This document shows positions 27,409 through 36,809 of a stretch of 64,000 nt of DNA, in pieces; within the stretch, counting starts at the first letter, position 1; each line of letters begins with the position of its first letter. Origin of the DNA: Psychrobacter sp. NG25 (GTDB lineage: Bacteria > Pseudomonadota > Gammaproteobacteria > Pseudomonadales > Moraxellaceae); contig NZ_JADGMV010000003.1 in assembly GCF_015234355.1 (NCBI RefSeq), positions 310,001-374,000 on the forward strand. The letters are read 5' to 3'. The position numbers were made by a program, and so were the translations under genes. Under the pieces are notes generated by a model, which saw only the letters and a program-made list of their open reading frames with translations, was not told the origin of the DNA and made no database searches.

Positions 27409-30296
27409 TATTTATCATCCTCATAACTACTACCACGCCTATCTGGGTATACCTTTAGCTTGGTCTTGCTAGCACCGCTAAAGATGCGATCCGTCTGACC
27501 TTTTTCGTCTGTGCGACCATAGAATATCTTACCAAGATCATCAACGATCTTATATCGGAAGCCTTGAACAGGATCGCCATTTTGATCACGAATGACAAAC
27601 ATCTCATCGTGAGGATCTTGATAATCAAGTATGCCGTGTTTTGCGAAAGCCCCCGCAACCATCTCTTTCTTCACCGCCTTAATCTTAACCGTTCCCGGAC
27701 ATACCAGTTTAATACCACTGTCATCGATGGTAATAGAAGCTCCGCCTGACGTTTGCAGCTTAATCCGCTTAGGACTCGATACATTGACCTGTCCTGACTC
27801 ACTGCCAATCGTCATCGACTGCTGACTGTGCAATTGCAATTCACCGCCCTGTGCTTGTATCGCCACAGGTTTGGTATTGGCACTGATATGTAGTCCTGAT
27901 TGACCCGCTTGACCACCAACCCCTGAGAGTGAGTCAATCGTATTTGCCGTCAGCGTATAATTGCCTGCCACCACATCTGATTGCGTGCTGCCTGATTGCC
28001 TGACGATGGTTTTCGCTGTCCACAGCGTATTGCTGCTTGATGCGAGGATACTATCTTTGCTCACCAGTAGTACATCCGCTGCGCCAAGTACTTCCGTATT
28101 TAGCGTCTCATCGATGATTTGTGCCGTACTCTTAAAGCCTTCTATCGACGCTCGGGCATCACTGAGCGCCTCGGTCGATTGCAGATGTGCGTGCTTGGCC
28201 TCCGCTAACGTCTCGCTCAGCTCAGCGCCTAACTTAAGCTGCTGCTGTCCTGCATCATTGACCCACGCAGACTCATGCTCAGTTTGCGTGTGTCTGATAT
28301 CAAAGGTAGAGAGTAGCACTCCCGTATCACCACTAATCTGTAGCCCATGATCGGTAGCGACATTGATGCCTTGACCACTATCACCTGATTGATGATTGCT
28401 AAAGCGATGACGTAGCGTGCCCAATGCGACGATATGCTCATCAGGAGCAAAGGTAGCGCTAGAAGTGATGGTTGGCGTCTCTGCATTGGCGCGTGTGCCA
28501 GTATTTACTGTCCACTGTAGACCGACCTTGTTTGGCGTATCATCAAAGATTATCGCCACTTCAGAGTCAGCCGTCAGTCCGTACTGAGCAATACCAGAGA
28601 TCCAGCCGCTATGGGTGTCATCGTCACTGATTTGTGAGTGACCCAAGCCACCGCCATGCCATCTGGGAGAGGCACCGCCTTTGAGGTTATGTCGATTAGA
28701 TAAACCTGCATCCTGAGTAGTAATGTCTTTCTCATCTACATCACCCATACCGATACCGTCAAAGAGCGCACGGCTAATCACGGGGCTGTCAATATCACCA
28801 TACCAGTGGTTAAGGAGTACGGACTGTCCGATACGCGGGGCGAACTGCCAGCCGTGAGTAGAGCCTGAGGAGAGTTGCAAGGAGCGTAGCGGTGGAGTTG
28901 TGCCGTCATCATGAGGACTGAGTCCTGACCAGACGGGTGTGGTAATGGTTTGTTGCAGGTTGTCATCAGTGATACTAGACGCGTAACTAGGAGAGGGCGA
29001 GCTACTCGTGTCTCCAGTACGTGCTTGCGTCAGACCGTGATAGCTACTACTGGCAAAAGACAGAGCGCTGGGATAAGGATGATAGGGAATAGTCGCATCA
29101 AGTAATGTGGCAGAGACCCAAACACCAGTATCACGAGCGATATCAAAGCCATGATCGGGCATTGATGATAGGGTCGCGTTTGTGGTGCAGCGCTGCATCT
29201 GCTGCACCGTTTGCTGTAACCACTGTTTGATAAAGGTCTGATAATGATACGACACGCTATCGTTGTCAGGCTCAATACCGATCAATGTCACTGCGATACA
29301 ATGCGTCGACAAGCTGCCAATGGAGGGTAGGTTGTTGATACTTACTGGACTACCGACACTTAGACCACGCACGGCCCCAGTCGCTTGATACGTCTCACGC
29401 TGACAGCGATTGGCCGCGATCCATTGTTCAGCAATCGCAGTCGCCGCGTCATCGCTATACACACGTGATGGTGCGGCAATCAGAATCGTCGTATCATCTA
29501 TCGCAAGCGGTGACTCATCTACTGCTTGACCTTCATAGATGGTATCAGCGGCAAGGCCATCTGCCCGTACCATGACACTATGACTACCTAGCTGCTGCGA
29601 GCTCATTTGTAGTGCGTTGACGCTGTCTTGACCTGACTGTACCGATGACTGGGCATAACTGTAGGTCAGCGGTATTTGCTCACTCTCATCCAAACCACTG
29701 ACCAACCACCATGTGCCAAGCTCATCTACCGCATCCCCTGATACCCACAAAGTAGAGACACCAATATCCGCAAGCAGACCCATGACAAACTCATAGTCAC
29801 TGATATCCGCCTGAATACGCATAGGCAGTGTTGCAGATAATCGCTCTGCTGAACTACTGTCCGATGACACAAGCGCCTCAGACATTTCCCACGTCATATC
29901 ATAATCACCAAGGATAGCGGTCACGATATCGAGGGTGGATTGATTAATGAAACTGCGCGTATGTATCGACTGCGTCAATTGCCAATCAGGGCTCACGATA
30001 TCTAACGCATAAAAATGCATCGCGCCATCAGACTGCTGATAACGGATACCTCGTACCAGTCCAGTACGACTCGTAGGAGTACGACTGACCGATAGCGTGG
30101 TCAGACAGATAGGCGTACCGACCAATGATAAACAAGCGTCCGAGTCCAAAAAATCGTAACTGAACACTAGTATGTCAATAATGTCGGTTTGATTGATACG
30201 ACTAATACCAGAAAACGCGACAGGATATAAGACATTTGTCGTTAATATATCGGTTTGGATAGTAATTGTATGTAAACGATTGGTCTGAGAGGGCAT
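27408..30296 (-). CDS. vgrG: VgrG spike protein with C-terminal transthyretin-like domain
   Basis: VgrG forms the trimeric tip of the T6SS needle. The protein of about 962 residues has a gp27-like N-terminal region. Its gp5-type OB fold contains PRIGQSVLLNHWYGDIDSPV near residue 500. A long DUF2345-like beta-helix part (ISANTKPVAIQAQGGELQLH onward) follows. The last 75 residues (FVIRDQNGDPVQGFRYKIVD, then GRTDEKGQTDRIF) look like a transthyretin-like module, which in E. coli VgrG1 recruits Tle1. The start at 30296 (MPSQTNRL) was chosen because the frame upstream to 30446 crosses a likely promoter and is not VgrG-like. It is coupled to tle1. Confidence 0.88.
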   Translation of the reverse strand: MPSQTNRLHTITIQTDILTTNVLYPVAFSGISRINQTDIIDILVFSYDFLDSDACLSLVGTPICLTTLSVSRTPTSRTGLVRGIRYQQSDGAMHFYALDIVSPDWQLTQSIHTRSFINQSTLDIVTAILGDYDMTWEMSEALVSSDSSSAERLSATLPMRIQADISDYEFVMGLLADIGVSTLWVSGDAVDELGTWWLVSGLDESEQIPLTYSYAQSSVQSGQDSVNALQMSSQQLGSHSVMVRADGLAADTIYEGQAVDESPLAIDDTTILIAAPSRVYSDDAATAIAEQWIAANRCQRETYQATGAVRGLSVGSPVSINNLPSIGSLSTHCIAVTLIGIEPDNDSVSYHYQTFIKQWLQQTVQQMQRCTTNATLSSMPDHGFDIARDTGVWVSATLLDATIPYHPYPSALSFASSSYHGLTQARTGDTSSSPSPSYASSITDDNLQQTITTPVWSGLSPHDDGTTPPLRSLQLSSGSTHGWQFAPRIGQSVLLNHWYGDIDSPVISRALFDGIGMGDVDEKDITTQDAGLSNRHNLKGGASPRWHGGGLGHSQISDDDTHSGWISGIAQYGLTADSEVAIIFDDTPNKVGLQWTVNTGTRANAETPTITSSATFAPDEHIVALGTLRHRFSNHQSGDSGQGINVATDHGLQISGDTGVLLSTFDIRHTQTEHESAWVNDAGQQQLKLGAELSETLAEAKHAHLQSTEALSDARASIEGFKSTAQIIDETLNTEVLGAADVLLVSKDSILASSSNTLWTAKTIVRQSGSTQSDVVAGNYTLTANTIDSLSGVGGQAGQSGLHISANTKPVAIQAQGGELQLHSQQSMTIGSESGQVNVSSPKRIKLQTSGGASITIDDSGIKLVCPGTVKIKAVKKEMVAGAFAKHGILDYQDPHDEMFVIRDQNGDPVQGFRYKIVDDLGKIFYGRTDEKGQTDRIFSGASKTKLKVYPDRRGSSYEDDK

Positions 30297-30388
30297 GAGA
30301 GGGGTACCGTTACTACTGGCTTTATACCAAGGGAATGGCCCGAATTGGATTGTTACTGAATTATTTACCAATAAAAGTATAGAGTTTA

Positions 30389-30416
30389 TTGAAATATTGT
30401 CAAGTGTATGTATAAT
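30389..30416 (+). promoter_or_regulatory. Candidate sigma-70 promoter for the T6SS operon
   Basis: TTGAAA (30389-30394) and TATAAT (30411-30416) are separated by 16 bp and point toward the first TPR gene, about 75 bp upstream of its ATG. A TATAAT is also present on the minus strand at 30438-30433 facing vgrG. The region is therefore a compact divergent promoter. Confidence 0.5.
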
Positions 30417-30494
30417 CAATCTCACCGAATATATTATACTTAACAAACTTTAGTCAGACTTTGTTTTGACACTTTTAGTGATGATACTGCACTT

Positions 30495-30935
30495 ATGAAC
30501 CCTATTTATCGTACCAATCTAACAAAGATGGGATTGCTCTCCGTAGTGGTGAGCGCTTCTGTATTGATAACTGGTTGTAACACGACTGGTGAAAAAAAGA
30601 GTGCAAGTGCAAGTGTTAAAGCATTGAGTGCACCATCACTTGTCTATTTGTCTGGTCCCAACACCGTGCAACGCGATTTTGAAGCATGGATGACCATTGC
30701 TAAAACTAACTATGATTCAAAAGAATACGCACGAGCACTCAGAGCTGCTAATGAAGCTCTTGCTATCGATAATCAAGCGGTTGAAGCACGTCAAATTGCG
30801 ATGCTCTCATCTATCAAAGTGACAGAAGGCAATATCAGTGCTTATCACAACGATGCATTAATGGATAGCGATGATAAAGACCTGTTGAAAGACAAGTTAA
30901 CCAATATCACAACCATGATCCAATCCACTAATTAG
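30495..30935 (+). CDS. TPR lipoprotein leading the T6SS operon
   Basis: The 146-residue protein has a lipoprotein signal with lipobox LITGC (Cys near residue 28). A TPR-like helix pair follows: AKTNYDSKEYARALRAANEA, then ALAIDNQAVEARQ. It is probably periplasmic and membrane-anchored. It is not TssJ-like: no transthyretin beta-sandwich pattern is visible. As the first gene of the T6SS operon it may help assemble the membrane complex or baseplate, as accessory periplasmic TPR proteins do in Acinetobacter T6SS loci. This assignment is inference. Confidence 0.7.
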   Translation: MNPIYRTNLTKMGLLSVVVSASVLITGCNTTGEKKSASASVKALSAPSLVYLSGPNTVQRDFEAWMTIAKTNYDSKEYARALRAANEALAIDNQAVEARQIAMLSSIKVTEGNISAYHNDALMDSDDKDLLKDKLTNITTMIQSTN

Positions 30936-31040
30936 AGCTTCTAATTCAATCCTTTGGTTTGATTGGCAATATTTAGTGTAAATACACATAAAGCAGTAAT
31001 GTACCCATCCAATACTAATAATGACGAGCACCAACTTACA

Positions 31041-31748
31041 ATGACCAGTATCCAACGTAGTATTAACGTCAGCTTTACGCTACCGAAAGCACTCTTGGCG
31101 GGTTTGTTAGTCATGGGGTCCGCGATGAGTGCAGCACACAGTGAATTGGTGATTCAAGAAAGAGATCCTGGTTCTAGTATTACCAATCAATTCGCCACAC
31201 TCAAAAATGCGAATGCCCAATCACCTGAGCTACACCAACTGATTGCAGATTTGAATCAAAGACTGGCTGTCAATCCTAATGACGCTTTGGCATGGGATAT
31301 TTTGGCGCAGATTTACTATAACAATGGCTATCATGACTATGCTGTTTATGCCGCTAGTGAGGCAATGGATCGAGGTCAAAGCACTGCTGAGCTCAAAAAT
31401 ATTTTGCTAAATAGCAGCGCCATCATCGCCCAAAAGCAGTTGCAGTCAGGCTACTTAAATAATGTGGATGCGGCGTCTAAAACAGAGTACCAGCACACCT
31501 TAAGTAAGATAGCAGGTGATGTTTACGGGTTTAATTACGATGAGTCTTTGCCAAAACCACCGAAAGTTATCAGGCGTAACGTCCCTAAAAAAACAAGCAG
31601 CACAAAAAAATCAGCTGCTTCTGTTAAGAAAAAAACAGTCGTGAAACCAAAAACAACTTACGTCAAGCCTGTTACTAAGCCGGCACAAACATCATCTCCT
31701 AGAAGCAACACTCCTGTATCTACTGATCCATTTAGTATATTGCGTTAA
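31041..31748 (+). CDS. Periplasmic TPR protein upstream of tssB
   Basis: With the start at 31041, the 235-residue protein has a Sec signal (hydrophobic LLAGLLVMGSAMSA, cleavage after AHS or so). A TPR-like segment follows (NDALAWDILAQIYYNNGYHD), and the Lys/Pro/Thr-rich tail (VKKKTVVKPKTTYVKP) looks disordered and positively charged. An ATG at 30999 is in frame and would lengthen the signal. Position directly before tssB resembles that of AsaA/TslA in Acinetobacter T6SS clusters, a periplasmic assembly factor; homology cannot be confirmed here. It likely acts with the preceding TPR lipoprotein. Confidence 0.65.
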   Translation: MTSIQRSINVSFTLPKALLAGLLVMGSAMSAAHSELVIQERDPGSSITNQFATLKNANAQSPELHQLIADLNQRLAVNPNDALAWDILAQIYYNNGYHDYAVYAASEAMDRGQSTAELKNILLNSSAIIAQKQLQSGYLNNVDAASKTEYQHTLSKIAGDVYGFNYDESLPKPPKVIRRNVPKKTSSTKKSAASVKKKTVVKPKTTYVKPVTKPAQTSSPRSNTPVSTDPFSILR

Positions 31749-31775
31749 AACCAAAAAATGCTGAGGTAATTAATT

Positions 31776-32288
31776 ATGGCAAAGCAAGACAGTGTGCAAA
31801 AGAAACTCGCAAAAGTACGTGCTCCTCGTGTACATCTTACCTATGACGTCGAAGTTGGTGATGCAATCGAAACGAAAGAGATTCCTTTCGTCGTCGGTGT
31901 GCTGGGAGAGTTTTCGGGAGATTCTAAACTTGAGCAGCCTCGCTTTAAAGACAAAAAGTTCGTCGAAGTGGATTTGGATACCTTTGACGAGGTGATGTCA
32001 GGCCTAGCACCACGTGCGACTTTCCGTGTCAGCAATGACTTGAGTGATAAGGGTGGCGAGTTTGCCGTTGACTTGGCATTTAATAGTATCGATGACTTTC
32101 GTCCAGAAGCGGTTGCTGATCAGATTGAGCCATTAAAACAATTGGTACAAGCACGAGATCGCTTAGCAGACCTGCGTAACAAGATATCAGCCAATGAAAA
32201 ACTCGAAGATTTGTTAGATGATGTGCTCAAAAACACTGAGCAAGTCAAAAAAATGGCAGAACAAAACCAAATTGACGGTGAGGATTAA
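31776..32288 (+). CDS. tssB: T6SS contractile sheath small subunit
   Basis: TssB (VipA) pairs with TssC to form the contractile sheath. The 170-residue protein begins with the conserved SVQKKLAKVRAPRVHLTYDV. It continues with LPFVVGVLGEFSG-like sequence (here IPFVVGVLGEFSG) and LAFNSIDDFRPEAVADQI, followed by a helical C-terminal part. Length is standard. GAGGTAATTA precedes the ATG. It is separated from tssC by only 3 bases. Confidence 0.97.
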   Translation: MAKQDSVQKKLAKVRAPRVHLTYDVEVGDAIETKEIPFVVGVLGEFSGDSKLEQPRFKDKKFVEVDLDTFDEVMSGLAPRATFRVSNDLSDKGGEFAVDLAFNSIDDFRPEAVADQIEPLKQLVQARDRLADLRNKISANEKLEDLLDDVLKNTEQVKKMAEQNQIDGED

Positions 32289-32291
32289 TCG

Positions 32292-33782
32292 ATGAGTGCC
32301 CAAGCCCAGCAGAATATAGCAACGGATTCGGTCAGTAGTGAAAACTACGACCTACTCGAAGAAATCGTCAATAAAAGTAACGTTGCCAAGTCCGATGACG
32401 AAAAAAACCGTGCGAAGTCACAAATTGCAGAGCTGGCAAATGAAGTCATGCAAGGTACGGTGACGCTATCAGATAATTTAGCAGCCTCAATTGATGCTCG
32501 TATTGCGCAAATTGACGCATTGATATCTAAGCAATTGACAACTGTCATGCATGCACCTGAATTTCAAAAATTAGAGTCTAGCTGGCGCGGACTGCATTAT
32601 CTATGTAGTCAAACGCCATCAGAATCTATGCTGAAAATTCGCATGATGAATACTACCAAACGTGAGCTGACCAAAGATTTTCAGTCTTCAATTGATTTTG
32701 ACCAAAGTACTTTGTTCAAAAAAATCTATGAAGAAGAGTTTGGTAGCTTTGGTGGTGAACCTTATGCTGCCATCGTTGGCGATTTTGAGTTCACTCGCCA
32801 AAATTCAGACATGTATCTACTCGAGCAACTGTCTCATGTCGCCGCTGCTGCTCACGCGCCCTTTGTATCAGCTGCTTCTGCTGAGATGTTTGGTCTAGAT
32901 TCGTTTACCGATATTGGTCGTCCTCGAGATCTATCGAAGATATTTGAGACCGCTGAATATATACGCTGGCGCGCGTTTAGACAGTCAGAAGATGCTCGTT
33001 ATGTAGCGCTGACTGCACCTAGGTTTTTAGGGCGTCTGCCTTATGATCCTAAAGACGGCACAGTGGTTGAAGGGTTCAACTTTACCGAAGACGTGTCAGG
33101 TAGCGATCATAGTGATTATCTATGGGTAAACGCGGCGTATGCATTTGCGTCACGCTTGACAGCTGCTTTTTCTGATTACCGTTGGTGTGCTGCTATTCGC
33201 GGTGTTGAGGGCGGTGGTCTGGTTGAAGGTTTACCTGTCCATACCTTTAAGACAGATGAAGGGGATTTGGCACTCAAGTGTCCAACTGAGATATCTATTA
33301 CGGATCGCCGTGAAAAAGAACTCAGTGACTTAGGATTTATCCCACTAGTTCATTGCAAAAATACCAATTATGCCGCTTTTTTTGGGGCGCAGTCAGTACA
33401 AAAAGCCAAAACTTATCAAAACGATGATGCCAATGCCAATGCTGCGCTATCAACGCAGATTCAGTACATTATGGCCGTGTCACGTATTGCTCATTATCTA
33501 AAAGCGATGATGCGCGATAAGGTTGGTAGTTTCTTAGCACCTGGTAATGTTGAGACATTTTTGAATGACTGGATTTCTCGTTATGTCTTGCTAGATGACG
33601 GAGCCTCACAAGAAGCAAAAGCCCAGTACCCACTGCGCGAAGCTTCTGTACAAGTTGTAGAAGTGCCGGGTAAGCCTGGTGTCTACAAGTCAGTGGTCTT
33701 TTTGAGACCACACTTTCAGCTTGACGAATTGTCTGTTTCTTTGCGTCTGGTGACTCAGTTGCCGCAGTCTAGCAACAGCTAA
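32292..33782 (+). CDS. tssC: T6SS contractile sheath large subunit
   Basis: The 496-residue protein has typical VipB landmarks. LESSWRGLHYLC lies near residue 93 and GEPYAAIVGDFEF near residue 155. Further on come HAPFVSAAS, RFLGRLPYDPK, AIRGVEGGGLVEGLP and the C-terminal SVVFLRPHFQLDELSVSLRLV. It assembles with TssB around the Hcp tube and is recycled by ClpV. The gene follows tssB by 3 bp, consistent with stoichiometric translation. Confidence 0.98.
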   Translation: MSAQAQQNIATDSVSSENYDLLEEIVNKSNVAKSDDEKNRAKSQIAELANEVMQGTVTLSDNLAASIDARIAQIDALISKQLTTVMHAPEFQKLESSWRGLHYLCSQTPSESMLKIRMMNTTKRELTKDFQSSIDFDQSTLFKKIYEEEFGSFGGEPYAAIVGDFEFTRQNSDMYLLEQLSHVAAAAHAPFVSAASAEMFGLDSFTDIGRPRDLSKIFETAEYIRWRAFRQSEDARYVALTAPRFLGRLPYDPKDGTVVEGFNFTEDVSGSDHSDYLWVNAAYAFASRLTAAFSDYRWCAAIRGVEGGGLVEGLPVHTFKTDEGDLALKCPTEISITDRREKELSDLGFIPLVHCKNTNYAAFFGAQSVQKAKTYQNDDANANAALSTQIQYIMAVSRIAHYLKAMMRDKVGSFLAPGNVETFLNDWISRYVLLDDGASQEAKAQYPLREASVQVVEVPGKPGVYKSVVFLRPHFQLDELSVSLRLVTQLPQSSNS

Positions 33783-33834
33783 TCGTTTATTAAAAACTAA
33801 CGTTAAATTTAAATTTTTAAAAAAGGTATGAGAT

Positions 33835-34338
33835 ATGAAAGATATTTATATTCAGTTCCGTGGTAAATATAAAATTGATGGCGAGTCTCGTGATAGCGAG
33901 CATAAAGGTTGGCTTGAAGTAAATACTTGGGATCATTTGATCCGTCAGCCAAAATCAGCGACAGCAAGTAGCGTTGGTGGTCATACTTCTGAGCGTTGTG
34001 AGCATGCTGACATGACGTTTATGAAAGACTTGGACTCGACCAGTCCTAAGCTATGGGAAGCGTGTTCTGCTGGTTACACTTTCGATGAGATTCAAATTGA
34101 TTTTTATCGTGCCAACGGTGACAAACGTGTTAAATATCTTGAAGTAAAACTCAAGCATGCGCTGATCGCAAGTGTTGAGCCAACAGTACGCTCTGAAGGC
34201 GTGCCAATCGAAAAAGTCGGTATCAAGTATGCAGCTGTTGAATGGACTTATACCCAGCAAGATATCGATGGTACTGCTAAAGGTGCTGTGACTAAGAAAT
34301 GGTCACTAGCCAATAACACTGCTACTTATACTGCCTAA
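33835..34338 (+). CDS. hcp: T6SS needle tube protein Hcp
   Basis: The 167-residue protein forms the hexameric rings of the inner tube. It starts MKDIYIQFRGKYKIDGESRD and includes RCEHADMTFMKDLDSTSP and a C-terminal GIKYAAVEWTYTQQDIDG, all typical of TssD. The final AKGAVTKKWSLANN strand also fits. AAAGG precedes the ATG. A terminator-like hairpin at 34377-34411 lies between hcp and tssE, so hcp probably accumulates at a higher level than the genes after it. Confidence 0.97.
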   Translation: MKDIYIQFRGKYKIDGESRDSEHKGWLEVNTWDHLIRQPKSATASSVGGHTSERCEHADMTFMKDLDSTSPKLWEACSAGYTFDEIQIDFYRANGDKRVKYLEVKLKHALIASVEPTVRSEGVPIEKVGIKYAAVEWTYTQQDIDGTAKGAVTKKWSLANNTATYTA

Positions 34339-34376
34339 GTCAGGTTGTATCAGGTGTTGTCTATCTTATCGTACCG

Positions 34377-34411
34377 AAAAAGAAAGGTTTATATCTAGGC
34401 CTTTCTTTTTT
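34377..34411 (+). terminator. Intra-operon terminator after hcp
   Basis: Stem AAAAAGAAAGG with CCTTTCTTTTT (34377-34387 and 34400-34410), about a 12-base loop, then T. It sits 40 bp after hcp and 30 bp before tssE. It likely acts as a leaky terminator that sets the tube protein apart from the baseplate genes. Confidence 0.7.
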
Positions 34412-34439
34412 ACTTTTCTAAATAGGAATGATCTTATCA

Positions 34440-34931
34440 ATGAACTACGCTACTAACGCATCTAACAAAGAACTTGGGTTTCGCCCAAATTTGTTCGAAC
34501 AGTTATTTGATGATCAGCCTCGTCATTTGGCGCATGAGCTCGTGGTTCGTCGTCTCAACATTGAGGAGTTAAAGTCCTCTGTTGCACGAGATCTTGAAGC
34601 TTTATTAAATACGCGCTGTGTGGTGTCTAATAAGCTGCAAGAGTATCAGCATGTGCGCTCATCGATATTAAATTTTGGCATCTTGGATTTTGTGGGGCTC
34701 AGTAGTGCCAATCCTACCGACTGTGGTTATATCTGTCGACAAATCGCAACAACCGTTGAACAGCAAGATACCCGACTGAGAAACGTTCGAGTATCGTTAG
34801 ATATTGGCGCTGTTGATGTCAATCAGCTGTGTTTTTCTATTGAAGCGTTATTAAAGGTTTATCCAGCACAAGAGCTGGTCAGTTTTGATGCATTTTTTGA
34901 GCCAAGCTCTCAACGTTACTTAATAAAATAA
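34440..34931 (+). CDS. tssE: T6SS baseplate wedge protein TssE (gp25-like)
   Basis: The 163-residue protein is a gp25-like wedge component. The LFEQLFDDQP segment near the N-terminus and SVARDLEALLNTRC near residue 55 are typical. So are SSILNFGILDFVGLSSANP near residue 78 and DTRLRNVRVSL near residue 115. AGGA at 34424-34427 lies 12 bases before the ATG at 34440; the in-frame ATG at 34428 directly abuts that AGGA and is less likely. It should form the (TssF)2-TssG-TssE wedge with the two following genes. Confidence 0.93.
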   Translation: MNYATNASNKELGFRPNLFEQLFDDQPRHLAHELVVRRLNIEELKSSVARDLEALLNTRCVVSNKLQEYQHVRSSILNFGILDFVGLSSANPTDCGYICRQIATTVEQQDTRLRNVRVSLDIGAVDVNQLCFSIEALLKVYPAQELVSFDAFFEPSSQRYLIK

Positions 34932-34985
34932 CCTATATCTATGCTCAGCTAACACCGTTAGCGGCGCTAATCATATTGAGGCCTC

Positions 34986-36809
34986 ATGGACAGTCTACTT
35001 CCTTATTTTGAGCATGAGCTTAGCCTGTTTAATAAACAGTCAAAAGAGTTTGCCAAAAAGTACCCAAAAATTGCCAATCGGCTGCTGATGGGTCATGACA
35101 CGGTAGATGATCCTCATATTGAGCGGTTAATACAGTCTTTTTCGTTGATTAGCGCGCGTATCAATAAGAAACTAGATGACTCGTATTCTGATTTTACTGA
35201 GTCACTATTAGAAGTCGTTTATCCTGATTATCTCAAGCCTTTTCCATCCGTTTCTATCGCACAGTTCAATCTGGGCGTGCAGGGCAATGCGATGAGTGAA
35301 GTCGTCGTAGCACCGAAACAAAGTACGTTTGCCACTCAAAAAATAAACGGTACGCCTTGCCAGTTTCAGTCAACCCAAGACGTGACGTTGCTACCCCTAG
35401 AAATAGATAGCGTCAGCTTTGAGACGCGCCAAGAAATATACGACAATCAGCATGGTCTATTGAATGGTTGTATCAGTATTAAGTTTAAAGCATTGAACCC
35501 AAGCTTTGACTATCAGGCGTTATTAAATCACTCGCTTGATTTGTATATAGACGAAGATGCCAGTCAGGGCACCAGTCTCTGGGATTTATTATGGTGTGAT
35601 GTCAAGCAAACGCATCTTCATGGTAGGCAGATTAATAAGATAACCGGCAGTCCATTTGAGATCATAGGATTCGATCCTAAGCAGCAGATTCTGCCCAGTC
35701 ATCGAGTGAGTAACGCGGCCTCTGCTTTATTAAAAGAGTACTTTTATTTTCCCGAAAAATTCAATTTTTTACGTCTGAATTTTGGTCATGCTTGCCCGAA
35801 TTTAAAAATTGACAGTAATGGCTTTGAGATTCGTTGTTATTTTAAGTTTGATAAAAAAAACAGCATCCGTTTAAAAAACTTGCAGCAGTTAAGTGCTAGC
35901 AGCATCAAGTTGTTTTGCACGCCTGTTGTCAATCTATTCAAAGCAGCTGCCAAGCCTATCCAAGTAACCCATCGTTCTGTCTATTACGATTTGGTGCCCG
36001 ATACCCGTGCGCTGTTTCAGCATGAAATCTATGAGGTAAAAAAAGTCATAGAGTCCAAACAAAGCGACAATCGTCTGATACAACGTGAGTACCATCCGTT
36101 TTATGCGCTCAATCATTACGAGCAGCAAGATGAAGGTCGTTATTATCATATCAAACGTGATAAAGACATGGCCGAGTTTAAGCAGGGTTTTGAATATCAG
36201 ATTATGTTTGTAGAAAAAAACCGTGAAGACTTGTCAGGTGCAGTGAGCATGAGTGCGTCTTTGTTATGTACCAATAGAGATTTGCCCGCCCAAGTGGTAT
36301 TCGGCCAAAGCCGTGGTGATTTGTTTAGTGAAGGGATGTCGGGGTTCAGTAGTCTGTCATTATTGAAGCAGCCAACCAGAACGGCACGGTTTGAATACAC
36401 AGGGGAGGAGCGTTGGCGTTTGATATCGCTGATTAGCCTGAACTTTTTATCATTGGCGGCCCAAGATGCGGAGCTGATGAAAGAGTATCTGTCGCTTTAT
36501 GATATTACGCAGTCTGCATCTAATAAGCTATTGGTCGAAGGTATTGTCTCTGTCGAGACCAGTATTGAGGCGAGACGTATTCAGCGCTTGCCACAACCTG
36601 GGTTTGTGCGTGGTACGGTCATTGATATTCAGATTAACCAAAAGAATTTTGCTGGAGTGAGTATCCGCCAGTTTGCCCATTTATTAGCTCATGTCTTTGG
36701 CTATCACGCTAGCTTGAATAGCTTCGTTGAGGTCGCCATTAGTGATGCCGTTACGAAAGAGGAGATATACAGATGTCAGCCACGCAGCGGTCTCAGTCCT
36801 CTTATCTAA
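34986..36809 (+). CDS. tssF: T6SS baseplate protein TssF
   Basis: The 607-residue protein begins LLPYFEHELSLFNKQSKEFA and contains HDTVDDPHIERLIQSFSLIS, both conserved in TssF/VasA. SLLEVVYPDYLKPFPS follows, then the C-terminal region with RTARFEYTGEERWRLISLIS and the beta-strand RGTVIDIQIN. Length is normal. The gene overlaps tssG by 37 bp, so the two are translated together. It belongs to the baseplate wedge. Confidence 0.96.
   Translation: MDSLLPYFEHELSLFNKQSKEFAKKYPKIANRLLMGHDTVDDPHIERLIQSFSLISARINKKLDDSYSDFTESLLEVVYPDYLKPFPSVSIAQFNLGVQGNAMSEVVVAPKQSTFATQKINGTPCQFQSTQDVTLLPLEIDSVSFETRQEIYDNQHGLLNGCISIKFKALNPSFDYQALLNHSLDLYIDEDASQGTSLWDLLWCDVKQTHLHGRQINKITGSPFEIIGFDPKQQILPSHRVSNAASALLKEYFYFPEKFNFLRLNFGHACPNLKIDSNGFEIRCYFKFDKKNSIRLKNLQQLSASSIKLFCTPVVNLFKAAAKPIQVTHRSVYYDLVPDTRALFQHEIYEVKKVIESKQSDNRLIQREYHPFYALNHYEQQDEGRYYHIKRDKDMAEFKQGFEYQIMFVEKNREDLSGAVSMSASLLCTNRDLPAQVVFGQSRGDLFSEGMSGFSSLSLLKQPTRTARFEYTGEERWRLISLISLNFLSLAAQDAELMKEYLSLYDITQSASNKLLVEGIVSVETSIEARRIQRLPQPGFVRGTVIDIQINQKNFAGVSIRQFAHLLAHVFGYHASLNSFVEVAISDAVTKEEIYRCQPRSGLSPLI

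Noticed and set aside
30297..30446. N-terminal extension of the minus-strand vgrG
   Set aside because: The extra residues are AT-rich and not VgrG-like, and a minus-strand TATAAT at 30438-30433 would place the transcript start inside them.
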